Part shown: positions 16,851-25,093 of the stretch, one piece after another
Position numbering within the stretch: the stretch's first letter is position 1
How the letters are laid out: the number at the start of each line of letters is the position of its first letter
NCBI GenBank assembly: GCA_000509105.1
Contig: BAIF02000111.1
Coordinates: forward strand, 90,874-154,873
Reading direction: 5' to 3'
Source: Clostridiales bacterium VE202-21
GTDB lineage: Bacteria > Bacillota > Clostridia > Lachnospirales > Lachnospiraceae
DNA length: 64,000 nucleotides
Translations under genes and position numbers: made by a program
The notes under the pieces: model-generated
What the model was told of the DNA's origin: nothing
The model's database searches: none
The model's input: only the letters and a program-made list of their open reading frames with translations

Positions 16851-17195
16851 GCCGGGCGTGGAATGGGATGGGGACGCACGGGGATGGGGCAGACGCAAGA
16901 CGGCTCAAGGGGGTACCTGTCATTTCAAAAATGCTAAAACGGAACTTAGAAATTCTTGGAGGGAAGCAGCCGTGAAAATGGGGAGCTTCTGTGATTCCGA
17001 ATCACAGAAGCTGCTGACCCAGCGCGAGAAATCATCAGGATTTCTAGTGATGTGTCAGCTGTGCCCCATTTTCATGGCTGCTTGCCTCCTAGAATTTCTT
17101 AGTCCCGTGTCCGCATTTTGAAATGACAGGTACCCCCTTGAGCCGTCTTGCGTCTGCCCCATCCCCGTGCGTCCCCATCCCATTCCACGCCCGGC
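16851..17195. repeat. Palindromic element 2 (345 bp, three-way junction)
   Basis: Arms 16851-16983 and 17064-17195 (133 and 132 nt) pair almost throughout, including GGCGTGGAATGGGATGGGGA and GGGGGTACCTGTCATTTC. Between them lie two separate hairpins: 16984-17012 (14-bp stem with a 1-base centre) and 17013-17059 (GCTGAC/GTCAGC closing AGAAATC/GATTTCT). The fold is therefore a long stem with two side hairpins. It fills the gap between element 1 and the M23 peptidase stop at 17234. Confidence 0.85.
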
Positions 17196-17233
17196 GTCCC
17201 CCCCATCCGCACCCGGGGGCTAAAGCCCGTAAG

Positions 17234-18094
17234 CTAAGAATACTGTATTTTGTGGGGTTCGAGATAGCGCAGTACCCAGTACGGATTGACGCTGATTTCT
17301 TCGTCATTATGGAACAGATAGATTCCTACATGCAGATGAACCGGAAAGTTTCCTGTTGTTCCTTCGGTTTTGCTGTAACCGGTGTCTCCCATGTAGCCCA
17401 GCAGGTCCCCGGCCTGTACGGTGTCCCCTTCTTCTATGTCTGCATAGGAATCCAGGTGGGCGTAGTAGAAATAGGCGCCGCCCGGGGCCACGATTCCAAG
17501 GCGCCATCCTCCTTGTTCCAGCCATCCTTTGTGGCGCACTACTCCGTCCGTCATGCTGACAACCGGATACAGGCCTCTCTCATTCTTGTCTGCCATGATG
17601 TCGGTTCCCTCATGACCGCGCTTGCCGCCGTAATTGCGCTCATACATCCAGGAATCTACAAAAGATACTCCAGCCTCCGTTTTACCGGTGGGCGCAGGTA
17701 CTGGGAAATACTTGACGTCGTTCCAGATTCCCCTGCACTGTGCGATGTATTCTTCCCAGCCCTGGCGGCCGGCCCATCGCTTTTTGAGTTCGGAGAACAG
17801 CTCCGGATCGGGGGTTTTCTTCAACGGGTCTGTCCCGAAATCTGTTTCCAGCCAATAAAGGCCCAGGTTTTCTCCCGGGTCTTTTGTATTCTGTATGTAG
17901 TTCAGCATCTCCTCATTGAGGGATTGCCTTCTGAAACCGTCTCCGGCAGCTGTATTTTCATTCAGCCGGGCGTAACCTCCCTGTATGAGAAGTTCATGGA
18001 TGCCCACTGCCAGGAAAAACGCCAGAAGCAGATTCAGAAGGATATAGTTATGCAATCTTTTTCTTTTCAACTTTTCAGATGTTCCTCTGCACAC
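17234..18094 (-). CDS. M23 family metallopeptidase
   Basis: A 286-residue protein with a GTG start and weak ribosome site, so the exact start is uncertain. A basic N-terminus and membrane anchor (YILLNLLLAFFLAVGIHELL) place the catalytic part outside the cell. The C-terminal domain has the zinc ligands GHEGTDIMA and FPVHLHVGIYL plus YFYYAHLDSY. It is expected to cut peptidoglycan cross-bridges or to have a sporulation role. The stop is 38 bp from palindromic element 2. Confidence 0.85.
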   Translation of the reverse strand: MCRGTSEKLKRKRLHNYILLNLLLAFFLAVGIHELLIQGGYARLNENTAAGDGFRRQSLNEEMLNYIQNTKDPGENLGLYWLETDFGTDPLKKTPDPELFSELKKRWAGRQGWEEYIAQCRGIWNDVKYFPVPAPTGKTEAGVSFVDSWMYERNYGGKRGHEGTDIMADKNERGLYPVVSMTDGVVRHKGWLEQGGWRLGIVAPGGAYFYYAHLDSYADIEEGDTVQAGDLLGYMGDTGYSKTEGTTGNFPVHLHVGIYLFHNDEEISVNPYWVLRYLEPHKIQYS

Positions 18095-18127
18095 GTAATC
18101 ACTTTAATATATGAGCAGGAGAATGTC

Positions 18128-19570
18128 CTATTTGCATTCTTTCAGGATTTCTTTGATTATATTCCACATCCGCCAGGTTGAGGCAATGTCCAGCCGCTCG
18201 TGGACGGAATGGATATCAAACATTCTGGGGCCGAAGGATACACAGTCCAGTTCCGGCTTTTTCCCGGACAGCAGGCCGCATTCCAGTCCTGCATGTATGG
18301 TAGATATCTCCGGCTTTTTTCCGTAGACCTTCTCGAATACCCCTGCCACGATCGGACGGATTCTGGAATCTTCTTTGTACATCCATGCAGGATAGGAACC
18401 GGTAATCTCGTAAGTGCCTCCCAGGAATTCTGCCCAGCCTGTCAAAGCTTCCTTTAGTTCCTCCAATCTGGAAGAAACAGAACTTCGGATCAACAGGATA
18501 AAGGAGATCTGGCTCTCCCCGGTCTTCACAACTCCCAGGTTGTCGGACGTCTCAACCAGGCCCTTTAAAGACCTGCTAAAACCGTACACTCCATTCTGGC
18601 AGTTGTTCAGGAAAAAGATGACCTTGTTTTTGTCCGCATCAGAAAAAACGGATTTCTCCTCATATTCGGTCTTAGTGACTGTGATATCAAGTCCTGGCTC
18701 ATCTGCGCCGAATTCCTGCCTCCAGGTATTCAGCATGTTCTCGATGATCAGTTCTGCTTTTACGCTATCCTGCACAACGATGGTGAATTTGCTGACAGAA
18801 GTGATGACGTTGTCCTTTGCACCGCCCTGAACCTCAACAAGGGCAATGTCCATATTCTGGTTCAGCCTGTTTAAAAGACGCCCGGCCAGTTTGTTGGCGT
18901 TGCCCCGCTGCTGGTCAATCTCCACGCCTGAGTGCCCGCCTTTCAACCCGTGGATCGTAACATCAAGGCAGCTGCCTGCAGCTTTTTTCCTGCCAACAGG
19001 CAGATTCAGGCGAAAGGTTAAGCCCCCTGCACAGCCTGCTATAATTGTATCTTCGTCCTCTGAATCCAGGTTCAGCAGCATCTTTCCTTTCAGCGGTGTA
19101 AGGTCAATCCCCTCCGCTCCGCCCATCCCCACTTCCTCATCCACCGTAAAGACGGCTTCCAGCGGAGGATGAGGGATGTCACTGCTGTCCAGCAGTGCAA
19201 GTGCGATAGCCACGGCAATTCCGTCGTCAGCCCCCAAGGTGGTATCCCGCGCCCTTACAAAACCATCCTCTACATAGAGATCCAGCGGGTCTTTTGTGAA
19301 ATCATGCTCCGAATTCTCTGCTTTCTCACATACCATATCCAGATGCCCCTGGATGATGACCGGTTCACTCTCCTCATAGCCTTTTGTTCCGGGCTTTTTG
19401 ATGATGACATTATTCAATTCATCCTGAATGGCCTCCAGCCCTCTCTCTGCCGCAAAGGTCATGCAGTAATCACTGACTGCTTTTGTATTGAAAGTTCCCC
19501 TCGGTATCCGGCTTATTTCCTCAAAATAGTGAAACACTTCCACTGGTTCCAATTCATTTAATATCGGCAT
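18128..19570 (-). CDS. pepD: Aminoacyl-histidine dipeptidase (PepD, M20 family)
   Basis: A 480-residue cytoplasmic dipeptidase. Metal and catalytic motifs: VIIQGHLDMVCEK, TLGADDGIAVAIALALL, DEEVGMGGAEG, and IHAGLECGLLSG. The central lid domain contains GLKGGHSGVEIDQQRGNANK. It hydrolyses Xaa-His and other dipeptides. It is divergent from ylbJ, with two GTTCTGAAC sites in the shared upstream region. Confidence 0.93.
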   Translation of the reverse strand: MPILNELEPVEVFHYFEEISRIPRGTFNTKAVSDYCMTFAAERGLEAIQDELNNVIIKKPGTKGYEESEPVIIQGHLDMVCEKAENSEHDFTKDPLDLYVEDGFVRARDTTLGADDGIAVAIALALLDSSDIPHPPLEAVFTVDEEVGMGGAEGIDLTPLKGKMLLNLDSEDEDTIIAGCAGGLTFRLNLPVGRKKAAGSCLDVTIHGLKGGHSGVEIDQQRGNANKLAGRLLNRLNQNMDIALVEVQGGAKDNVITSVSKFTIVVQDSVKAELIIENMLNTWRQEFGADEPGLDITVTKTEYEEKSVFSDADKNKVIFFLNNCQNGVYGFSRSLKGLVETSDNLGVVKTGESQISFILLIRSSVSSRLEELKEALTGWAEFLGGTYEITGSYPAWMYKEDSRIRPIVAGVFEKVYGKKPEISTIHAGLECGLLSGKKPELDCVSFGPRMFDIHSVHERLDIASTWRMWNIIKEILKECK

Positions 19571-19606
19571 TGTTATATTCCCCTTCCTATATGGCTGTTA
19601 TGTTAT

Positions 19607-19671
19607 AGCTGTTCCGTTCTGAACAGCTGGATTGTTCTCATTAGTATCGCAGTTCAAACGGTTCTGAACTG
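19607..19671. promoter_or_regulatory. Paired operator-like palindromes between pepD and ylbJ
   Basis: AGCTGTTC-N6-GAACAGCT (19607-19628) and CAGTTC/GAACTG (19650-19671) each contain the 9-mer GTTCTGAAC (19616-19624 and 19661-19669). They lie in the divergent region between pepD and ylbJ, so a dimeric regulator could control one or both. The word GTAACAGTTCAGAA recurs before rsmD at 22348. Confidence 0.4.
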
Positions 19672-19762
19672 TTACCATTTTGTCACAGAGGGTATAAAAA
19701 ATCAACCCGTTTCATATATCTTTAATAACATTTATCTGGCTGATCTGCAAGGAGTAACTCTT

Positions 19763-20335
19763 ATGAAACATAACCTGGCCGGAATCGGGATTGTAATCCT
19801 TTTTGCTTTCATGCTTATATCTCCCAAGGCGGTTTTTAACGGAGCCAGTGAGGGGCTCCTTCTCTGGTTTCAAATCATTCTGCCGACCCTGTTTCCCTTT
19901 ATCATCATCACCAACCTCCTGCTCTGCACCGACAGTATCCATTACATATCCAGGGCATTCGGCAAGGTTCTGTGCCGCATATTTAAAGTATCTGAAAGCG
20001 GAAGCTTTGCTATTATTGTCGGTTTTCTCTGTGGATACCCCATGGGGGCGAAAGTAACCGCCGACCTGATTGCAACAGGCTATATCACAGAGGATGAAGG
20101 CCGTTATCTTCTGTCTTTCTGCAATAATACCAGCCCCGTGTTTATCCTGAATTTCATCGTTTGGAAAACACTTGGCAGGGAAGAATATCTTCTCCCCTCA
20201 CTTCTGATTCTTTTGGGCACGCCCATGCTGATGAGCATTCCCTTCAGAAGATTCTATCTGCACGGGCAAAAAAAACTTTCCCGCGATGAAAAAGACCGGC
20301 CAAAGCAAAACGGACTGGGGATTCCGCATTGTTGA
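19763..20335 (+). CDS. ylbJ: YlbJ-like sporulation membrane protein, N-terminal part (frameshifted)
   Basis: A 190-residue frame with several membrane helices and motifs GFLCGYPMGAKVTADLI and LSFCNNTSPVFILNF, typical of YlbJ (needed for spore cortex in Bacillus). The last 20 residues are not family-like. An A8 run at 20268-20275 shifts the frame; with seven A residues the protein would continue as QKNFPAMKK into the next frame (20286-20693). So either a mutation, a sequencing error, or slippage on the A-tract. ATG with AAGGAG. The coaD-rsmD neighbourhood matches Bacillus ylbH-coaD-ylbJ. Confidence 0.8.
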   Translation: MKHNLAGIGIVILFAFMLISPKAVFNGASEGLLLWFQIILPTLFPFIIITNLLLCTDSIHYISRAFGKVLCRIFKVSESGSFAIIVGFLCGYPMGAKVTADLIATGYITEDEGRYLLSFCNNTSPVFILNFIVWKTLGREEYLLPSLLILLGTPMLMSIPFRRFYLHGQKKLSRDEKDRPKQNGLGIPHC

Positions 20336-20693
20336 TACCTGTATCATGGACAGTTTTGAAACCATTACAAAGGTCGGCGGATACATCATTCTCTTTTCCG
20401 TGATACTAGCTCTCGTACAGTCCGCACCCTGGCAGCCGGCTCCAGTCCAGATGATACTGCCGGCACTGGAGGTCACGAATGGGATCGCCCTGATTGGGAA
20501 ATCTACACTGCCTTTTACGATTCAGTACCCTGCAATTCTGGCACTTACCTCCTTCGGCGGCATATGCGCCGCCGCACAGACACAGTGCATGATACAGAAG
20601 ACCTCACTCTCCGTCGTCCCCTATACATTAGAAAAGCTGGCCACCGCGGGGGTGGCCAGCCTGATTGCTGTTCTTTATTTACAGATCATCTAA
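20286..20693 (+). CDS. ylbJ: YlbJ-like sporulation membrane protein, C-terminal part (frameshifted)
   Basis: A 135-residue frame containing RIVDTCIMDSFETITKVGGY, membrane helices, and LALTSFGGICAAAQTQCMI, the C-terminal half of the gate-type YlbJ family. No ribosome site precedes its first ATG, so it is not an independent gene. It is in the +1 frame relative to 19763-20335 and joins that frame by removing one A from the A8 tract at 20268-20275. Its end overlaps the convergent coiled-coil gene by 15 bp. Confidence 0.78.
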   Translation: MKKTGQSKTDWGFRIVDTCIMDSFETITKVGGYIILFSVILALVQSAPWQPAPVQMILPALEVTNGIALIGKSTLPFTIQYPAILALTSFGGICAAAQTQCMIQKTSLSVVPYTLEKLATAGVASLIAVLYLQII

Positions 20694-21269
20694 TCCATCC
20701 TGTGGAATATACTGGCTGTCATCGTCGACAGGCACTTCCAGTTCAGCACGGTTGGTACGAACCACATCATAACACTCCTGAAGGGAATTGATCAGACCGT
20801 CATACTTGGTCGTATAGCTGTCCAGTGTATGCCCGATTATGCTCTCGGCGTTGGCCAGCAGATCATCCGTATACTGGATCGCACCGATGCGTATTGCATT
20901 GGCGTCCGCCGTTGCATTGTCAATAATCTCCTGGGCCTGTGCGGTTGCCTGTGTTACAATCTCATTCGCCTGGGAGTAAGCCTGCTGCATGATCTCATGC
21001 TCGCTGACCAGCTCTGTTGTCTGTACCTGTGCTTCTTCTATCATAGCGTCCGCTTTCGCCTGGGCATCTGCCAGGATCGCATCGCGGTTGCTGATAATCT
21101 TTTGATATCTTTTAATCTCATCTGGTGTCTTCATTCTGAGTTCGCGCAATAACTCGTCCAGATGTTCCTTATTTACGATGATCTTTGTAGTGGACAATGG
21201 CTGGAACTTACAATCCCTGTCAATGTACTCTTCGATCTCCTCAATAATCTGCTCAATGCGGCTGCTCAT
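20679..21269 (-). CDS. Coiled-coil protein, DivIVA/SepIVA or V-ATPase subunit H-like
   Basis: A 196-residue soluble protein, mostly alpha-helical. Residues 55-150 have alanine/glutamate-rich heptads (AILADAQAKADAMIEEAQ, AQAQEIIDNATADANAIR), and the tail is acidic. Such proteins in this clade are often labelled ATPase or subunit H without evidence. A cell-division scaffold role resembling SepIVA is possible. It lies 2 bp after coaD in the same direction. Confidence 0.75.
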   Translation of the reverse strand: MSSRIEQIIEEIEEYIDRDCKFQPLSTTKIIVNKEHLDELLRELRMKTPDEIKRYQKIISNRDAILADAQAKADAMIEEAQVQTTELVSEHEIMQQAYSQANEIVTQATAQAQEIIDNATADANAIRIGAIQYTDDLLANAESIIGHTLDSYTTKYDGLINSLQECYDVVRTNRAELEVPVDDDSQYIPQDGLDDL

Positions 21270-21271
21270 AG

Positions 21272-21763
21272 TTACACTCTCCTTTTAGCGTTCATCTTTT
21301 TCTCCAGCTCCGATGACACAGCTTCCGGCACAAATTGTGATACGTCTCCCCCAAAAGCTGCGATCTCTTTCACGGTAGTGGAACTCAGGTAAGAATATTC
21401 AATACTCGTCGTCAGGAACATCGTCTCGACGCTCGGTTCCAGCTTATGATTCGTCTGGGACATCTGCAACTCATATTCAAAATCGGTAATCGCACGTAAA
21501 CCGCGGATTACGACATCTGCCCCCTGTTGTCTTGCAAAATCAATCAATAGTCCATTAAACAGGACAATTTTGACATTTGTCAAGTCTTTTGTTACTTCCT
21601 CTAACATTTTAACACGTTCTTCTGCAGAAAACAACGGCATTTTCGCATTATTATTCAGCACTCCGACAATTAATTCATCGACGATTTTACAGGATCTTTT
21701 GATAATATCCAAATGCCCGTATGTAACAGGGTCAAAGCTCCCCGGGTAAATAGCTCTTAACAT
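21272..21763 (-). CDS. coaD: Pantetheine-phosphate adenylyltransferase
   Basis: A 163-residue nucleotidyltransferase of the penultimate step of coenzyme A synthesis. Signatures: AIYPGSFDPVTYGHLDIIKR with the nucleotide-binding His, VIRGLRAITDFEYELQMSQ, and EYSYLSSTTVKEIAAFGG. Typical length. It overlaps the rsmD stop by 7 bp, indicating coupled translation. Confidence 0.96.
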   Translation of the reverse strand: MLRAIYPGSFDPVTYGHLDIIKRSCKIVDELIVGVLNNNAKMPLFSAEERVKMLEEVTKDLTNVKIVLFNGLLIDFARQQGADVVIRGLRAITDFEYELQMSQTNHKLEPSVETMFLTTSIEYSYLSSTTVKEIAAFGGDVSQFVPEAVSSELEKKMNAKRRV

Positions 21764-22326
21764 ATTTCTTCCTTTCCGGCCTTTTCAATGAAGACATGTT
21801 TGTTCGTTTTATACATTTTCTCTTTCAACATAGAAAACCCCAGTTCTTCAAGATAGGAAAAATCTGTTTCCCTTGAGGCCTCCACAATAATGACGGTATC
21901 CTCATACACCAGTTCGGATCCGGCGAGATATTCCAGCACCCGTTTCTCCAGCTCCCTGTCATAAGGCGGATCCATATATATAAAGTCGAATACCTTGTCG
22001 CCTTCCAGCTGATAGAGCGCCGCCATTACATCTCTTGTCAGCGTGAGCGCCTTTGACTCCAGCCTTGTATTTTTGAGGTTCTCCTTAATGCATGCCATTG
22101 CTTTTGGGTTATTCTCGACGAAAACAGCTTCCCTGGCCCCCCGGCTCAGAGCCTCGATGCCAATGCCTCCGCTTCCGCCGAACAAATCCAGAAATACGCT
22201 GTCATAGATGGTCGGCGCAATCATATTGAACAAAGTTTCTTTAATCCTGTCCGTCGTCGGCCGTGTATCCAGACCGTCCAATGTCTTTAATTGTATCCTT
22301 TTGGCACTTCCTGCAATCACTCTCAT
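21757..22326 (-). CDS. rsmD: 16S rRNA (guanine966-N2)-methyltransferase
   Basis: About 189 residues, beginning MRVIAGSAKRIQLKTLDG. The ATG at 22326 is chosen because GAGGGTG precedes it and the family starts here, five codons after an upstream ATG. Motifs: RPTTDRIKETLFNMI, LFGGSGGIGIEALSRGA for SAM, and the catalytic DFIYMDPPYDRELE. It methylates G966 of 16S rRNA. It pairs with coaD as in many bacteria. Confidence 0.93.
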   Translation of the reverse strand: MRVIAGSAKRIQLKTLDGLDTRPTTDRIKETLFNMIAPTIYDSVFLDLFGGSGGIGIEALSRGAREAVFVENNPKAMACIKENLKNTRLESKALTLTRDVMAALYQLEGDKVFDFIYMDPPYDRELEKRVLEYLAGSELVYEDTVIIVEASRETDFSYLEELGFSMLKEKMYKTNKHVFIEKAGKEEIC

Positions 22327-22347
22327 AAACAACACCCTCATTCTTCT

Positions 22348-22476
22348 GTAACAGTTCAGAAAAGCCTGAACGGTTACGCATCCAGCTATTAAACTGGCTT
22401 TGCGATGGGCTGGATGCCTTCATCGCAAGGTTTTCCTACGGTCTGTGCAATAAATGCGCAGACCTGTATGAACTTT
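22348..22476. other. Run of hairpins between the SASP gene and rsmD
   Basis: Non-coding. GTAACAGTTCAG (22348-22359) pairs with CTGAACGGTTAC (22366-22377) with one mismatch, just upstream of the rsmD ribosome site. Two more hairpins follow towards the SASP gene: TTGCGATG/CATCGCAA near 22399-22432 and GGTCTGTGCA/TGCGCAGACC near 22440-22465. Role unknown; attenuation of rsmD is possible. Confidence 0.45.
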
Positions 22477-22509
22477 TAAAATCTTCTAACTATGCTGAAT
22501 TTTAGCAGA

Positions 22510-22542
22510 AAAAAGCACTTAGGTCAATCCTAAGTGCTTTTT
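22510..22542 (-). terminator. Rho-independent terminator of the SASP gene
   Basis: AAAAAGCACTTAGG pairs perfectly with CCTAAGTGCTTTTT around the loop TCAAT. On the minus strand it ends in a T-run. It lies 15 bp past the spore protein stop and is symmetrical enough to work in both directions. Confidence 0.85.
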
Positions 22543-22556
22543 CTTACGAAATTTGC

Positions 22557-22763
22557 TTATTTACCAGCCATCTGTCTTTCCTGCTGTTCGATCATTTTCT
22601 TAACCATATAACCACCAACAGAACCATTCTGCTTAGAAGTTAAATCTCCATTGTAACCGTCTGTAAGCGGTACTCCCAGCTCGCTGGCTACCTCATATTT
22701 GAATTTGTCCAGTGCACTTTTAGCCTCTGGTACGGCTGCTCGATTAGATGAACGACTTGCCAT
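22557..22763 (-). CDS. Alpha/beta-type small acid-soluble spore protein
   Basis: A 68-residue protein containing the hallmark stretches ALDKFKYEVASELGVPL (with the GPR cleavage-type site EVASELG) and GDLTSKQNGSVGGYMVKKMI. It coats and protects DNA in dormant spores and is degraded on germination. Preceded by AAGGAGG, with a terminator downstream, so it is probably a single-gene unit driven by sigma-G in the forespore; the sigma-G promoter was not resolved. It shows that the host is a spore former. Confidence 0.95.
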   Translation of the reverse strand: MASRSSNRAAVPEAKSALDKFKYEVASELGVPLTDGYNGDLTSKQNGSVGGYMVKKMIEQQERQMAGK

Positions 22764-22927
22764 GATAATTTCCTCCTTCTCGTAACTTCTGTTACTTTTT
22801 CAGATTTTTTTATAACACTGTTGTGTGTTACAACCATAGTATATGGAGGTTTTTATCTTTTACACTGGAAGTTCCTGCCTCCTTTAACGATTTTTGTAAA
22901 TCAACTTAAAACAGCGGTTTTACGGGC

Positions 22928-24988
22928 TTAAAGGGTTGTCTCTAACATCATTTCGGACATGTATTTGTTCAAATGGGTCTTCATTTTTGCATGGTTTTCC
23001 TCTGTAAGCTCCGGATCTTTTTCTAAAAGTTCCTGTGCGGCTTCATTTGCCTTCTGAAGAATTTTGGCATCCTGGAATACATCCCCCAGAGCAAAATCTA
23101 AGAGGCCGCTCTGTCGGATTCCAAACAGATCGCCCGGTCCTCTGAGACGCAGATCTTCTGATGCAATAAAAAAACCATCATTTGATTTATTTAGAATCTC
23201 CAGTCTTTCTTTTGTTTCTTTTGATTTTGAGGCACTCATAAAGATGCAGTAGGACTGATATTTTCCACGCCCCACACGCCCGCGCAGCTGATGCAGCTGG
23301 GCAAGCCCGAACCGTTCCGCATTTTCAATCAGCATCACCGTGGCGTTCGGCACATCAATACCGACCTCAATGACTGTCGTAGAAACCAGAATCTGGATCT
23401 CATTTTTGCCGAATGCTTCCATGATCTCATCTTTTTCAGCCTGCTTCATCTTTCCGTGCAGAAAAGAGATTTCAATTGTGCACCCCAGCGCTTCTCTCAG
23501 CAGCTCTGTATAGTCTATCACATTTTCGGCCTCCAGGTTTTCGCTTTCTTCCACCATGGGGCAGATCACATAGCACTGACGTCCCGCTTCCACCTGCTTC
23601 TGCATAAAACGATAAGCCGTATTGCGGTATCCGGTGTCCACCACGCAGTTTTTAATTGGCAGCCGGTTGCTGGGCAGCTCATCGATCACTGAAATATCCA
23701 GATCTCCGTATAGTATAATCGCCAGCGTGCGCGGGATCGGCGTGGCGCTCATGACAAGAATGTGCGGCATCTTTCCCTTCCCCGCCAGCATTTCCCTCTG
23801 CTTTACCCCGAAACGGTGCTGTTCATCGGTCACTACCAGAGCCAGATTATGGTATACTGCCTTCTCCTGTATCAGAGCGTGGGTTCCTACGATGATGTCC
23901 GACTCTCCTGAGGCAATTCTTTCGTAAGCCTCCCGCTTCTCTTTTGCAGTCATTGAGCCTGTCAGCAGCTCGGCATGTAATGGGATGTGATATTGTCTGA
24001 ACATGGATGTAATATTATCGTAATGCTGCTTTGCCAACACCTCCGTAGGCGCCATCATAGCCCCCTGGAAACCATTCAGCCCTGCATACATCAGACCCAG
24101 CAGTGCGACGATTGTCTTGCCCGAGCCGACGTCTCCCTGGACAAGCCTGGACATGACATTGGGCCCGGACATATCCCGTTTTATTTCGCCCCAGACTTTT
24201 TGCTGTGCATTCGTCAATTCATATGGGAGAGACGCTAAAAACTTATCGATCTCCGGCCGCTCTGCAAATGCAAATCCATTTACCGCTTTGTCCTCCCGCG
24301 CCTTCAGATTTCTAAGGGAAAGGATGAAAATCAGGAATTCTTCAAATACAAGGCGCTCCCTGGCATAATAGAATTCTTCTTTTGTCTCCGGGAAATGAAC
24401 GCCGCGGACAGCGTAATTATATTCCGCCAGATGGTACTTCATGCGGATGTCCTCCGGCAGAAACTCCTGCCTCAGATCCAGATACTGAATAGCCTGCATC
24501 ACGGCCTTTTTTACCGCATTGTTTGTAAGCCCGCTGGTCAGCGGATACACCGGCTGCAGGGTATTTCTTTTTTCCTCGTATTTTGCACTCGGATAAAAGA
24601 TCTCGGGATGCTCCATAACCAGGCCGTCCCTTTTTCTGACAACACGGCCGCGCAGAGTGATAATCCCGCCCCTGGACAGCGTATTTTTTAGAAAAGGCAT
24701 CCGGAACCAGATCACTTTTAAAGTGCCTGTCAGATCCTTGACGTAGAGCGTCGTCACCTGCATATTTTTGCTTCCCCCAAGCTGCACTCTTCCAAATATA
24801 GCGCCGGTAATAGTTACCGTCCTGCCTTCTTCTGCCTCTCCGACCGGAACCGGCTCGTCATAGACATCATAGCCACGCGGATAATACCGCAGCAGATCCC
24901 CGATTGTCCGCATGCCTGCCTTCTCAAACAGGGCCTGCGTCTTCTCACCGATTCCTTTTAGTGTGCTTATTTTAGAATTTTCATTCAT
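22928..24988 (-). CDS. recG: ATP-dependent DNA helicase RecG
   Basis: About 686 residues. The N-terminal wedge domain (STLKGIGEKTQALFEKAG, RTVTITGAIFGRV) is followed by a superfamily 2 helicase with GDVGSGKT (Walker A), VVTDEQHRFGVKQRE, VMSATPIPRTLAI and QLHQLRGRVGRGKYQSYC. It remodels stalled forks and recombination junctions. The ATG at 24988 is preferred to an upstream TTG with no ribosome site. Its place after fakA matches Bacillus order. Confidence 0.95.
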   Translation of the reverse strand: MNENSKISTLKGIGEKTQALFEKAGMRTIGDLLRYYPRGYDVYDEPVPVGEAEEGRTVTITGAIFGRVQLGGSKNMQVTTLYVKDLTGTLKVIWFRMPFLKNTLSRGGIITLRGRVVRKRDGLVMEHPEIFYPSAKYEEKRNTLQPVYPLTSGLTNNAVKKAVMQAIQYLDLRQEFLPEDIRMKYHLAEYNYAVRGVHFPETKEEFYYARERLVFEEFLIFILSLRNLKAREDKAVNGFAFAERPEIDKFLASLPYELTNAQQKVWGEIKRDMSGPNVMSRLVQGDVGSGKTIVALLGLMYAGLNGFQGAMMAPTEVLAKQHYDNITSMFRQYHIPLHAELLTGSMTAKEKREAYERIASGESDIIVGTHALIQEKAVYHNLALVVTDEQHRFGVKQREMLAGKGKMPHILVMSATPIPRTLAIILYGDLDISVIDELPSNRLPIKNCVVDTGYRNTAYRFMQKQVEAGRQCYVICPMVEESENLEAENVIDYTELLREALGCTIEISFLHGKMKQAEKDEIMEAFGKNEIQILVSTTVIEVGIDVPNATVMLIENAERFGLAQLHQLRGRVGRGKYQSYCIFMSASKSKETKERLEILNKSNDGFFIASEDLRLRGPGDLFGIRQSGLLDFALGDVFQDAKILQKANEAAQELLEKDPELTEENHAKMKTHLNKYMSEMMLETTL

Positions 24989-25093
24989 AGGTCTTTTTAT
25001 TCTCCCATCGGACAATTACAAAACAGGATTGAGTTCGAAACGGGTCAGCTTCCCTTCTGGGAAACTGGCCCGCCTTATCTGCAATGATCTGTT

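Noticed and set aside
16564..17195. CRISPR-like or tandem repeat structure
   Set aside because: The repetition is inverted, not direct; there are no spacers of constant length and no cas genes.
17123..18181. Plus-strand 352-codon open frame opposite the M23 peptidase
   Set aside because: It is the antisense of a gene with clear zinc motifs, begins inside palindromic element 2 and has no ribosome site.
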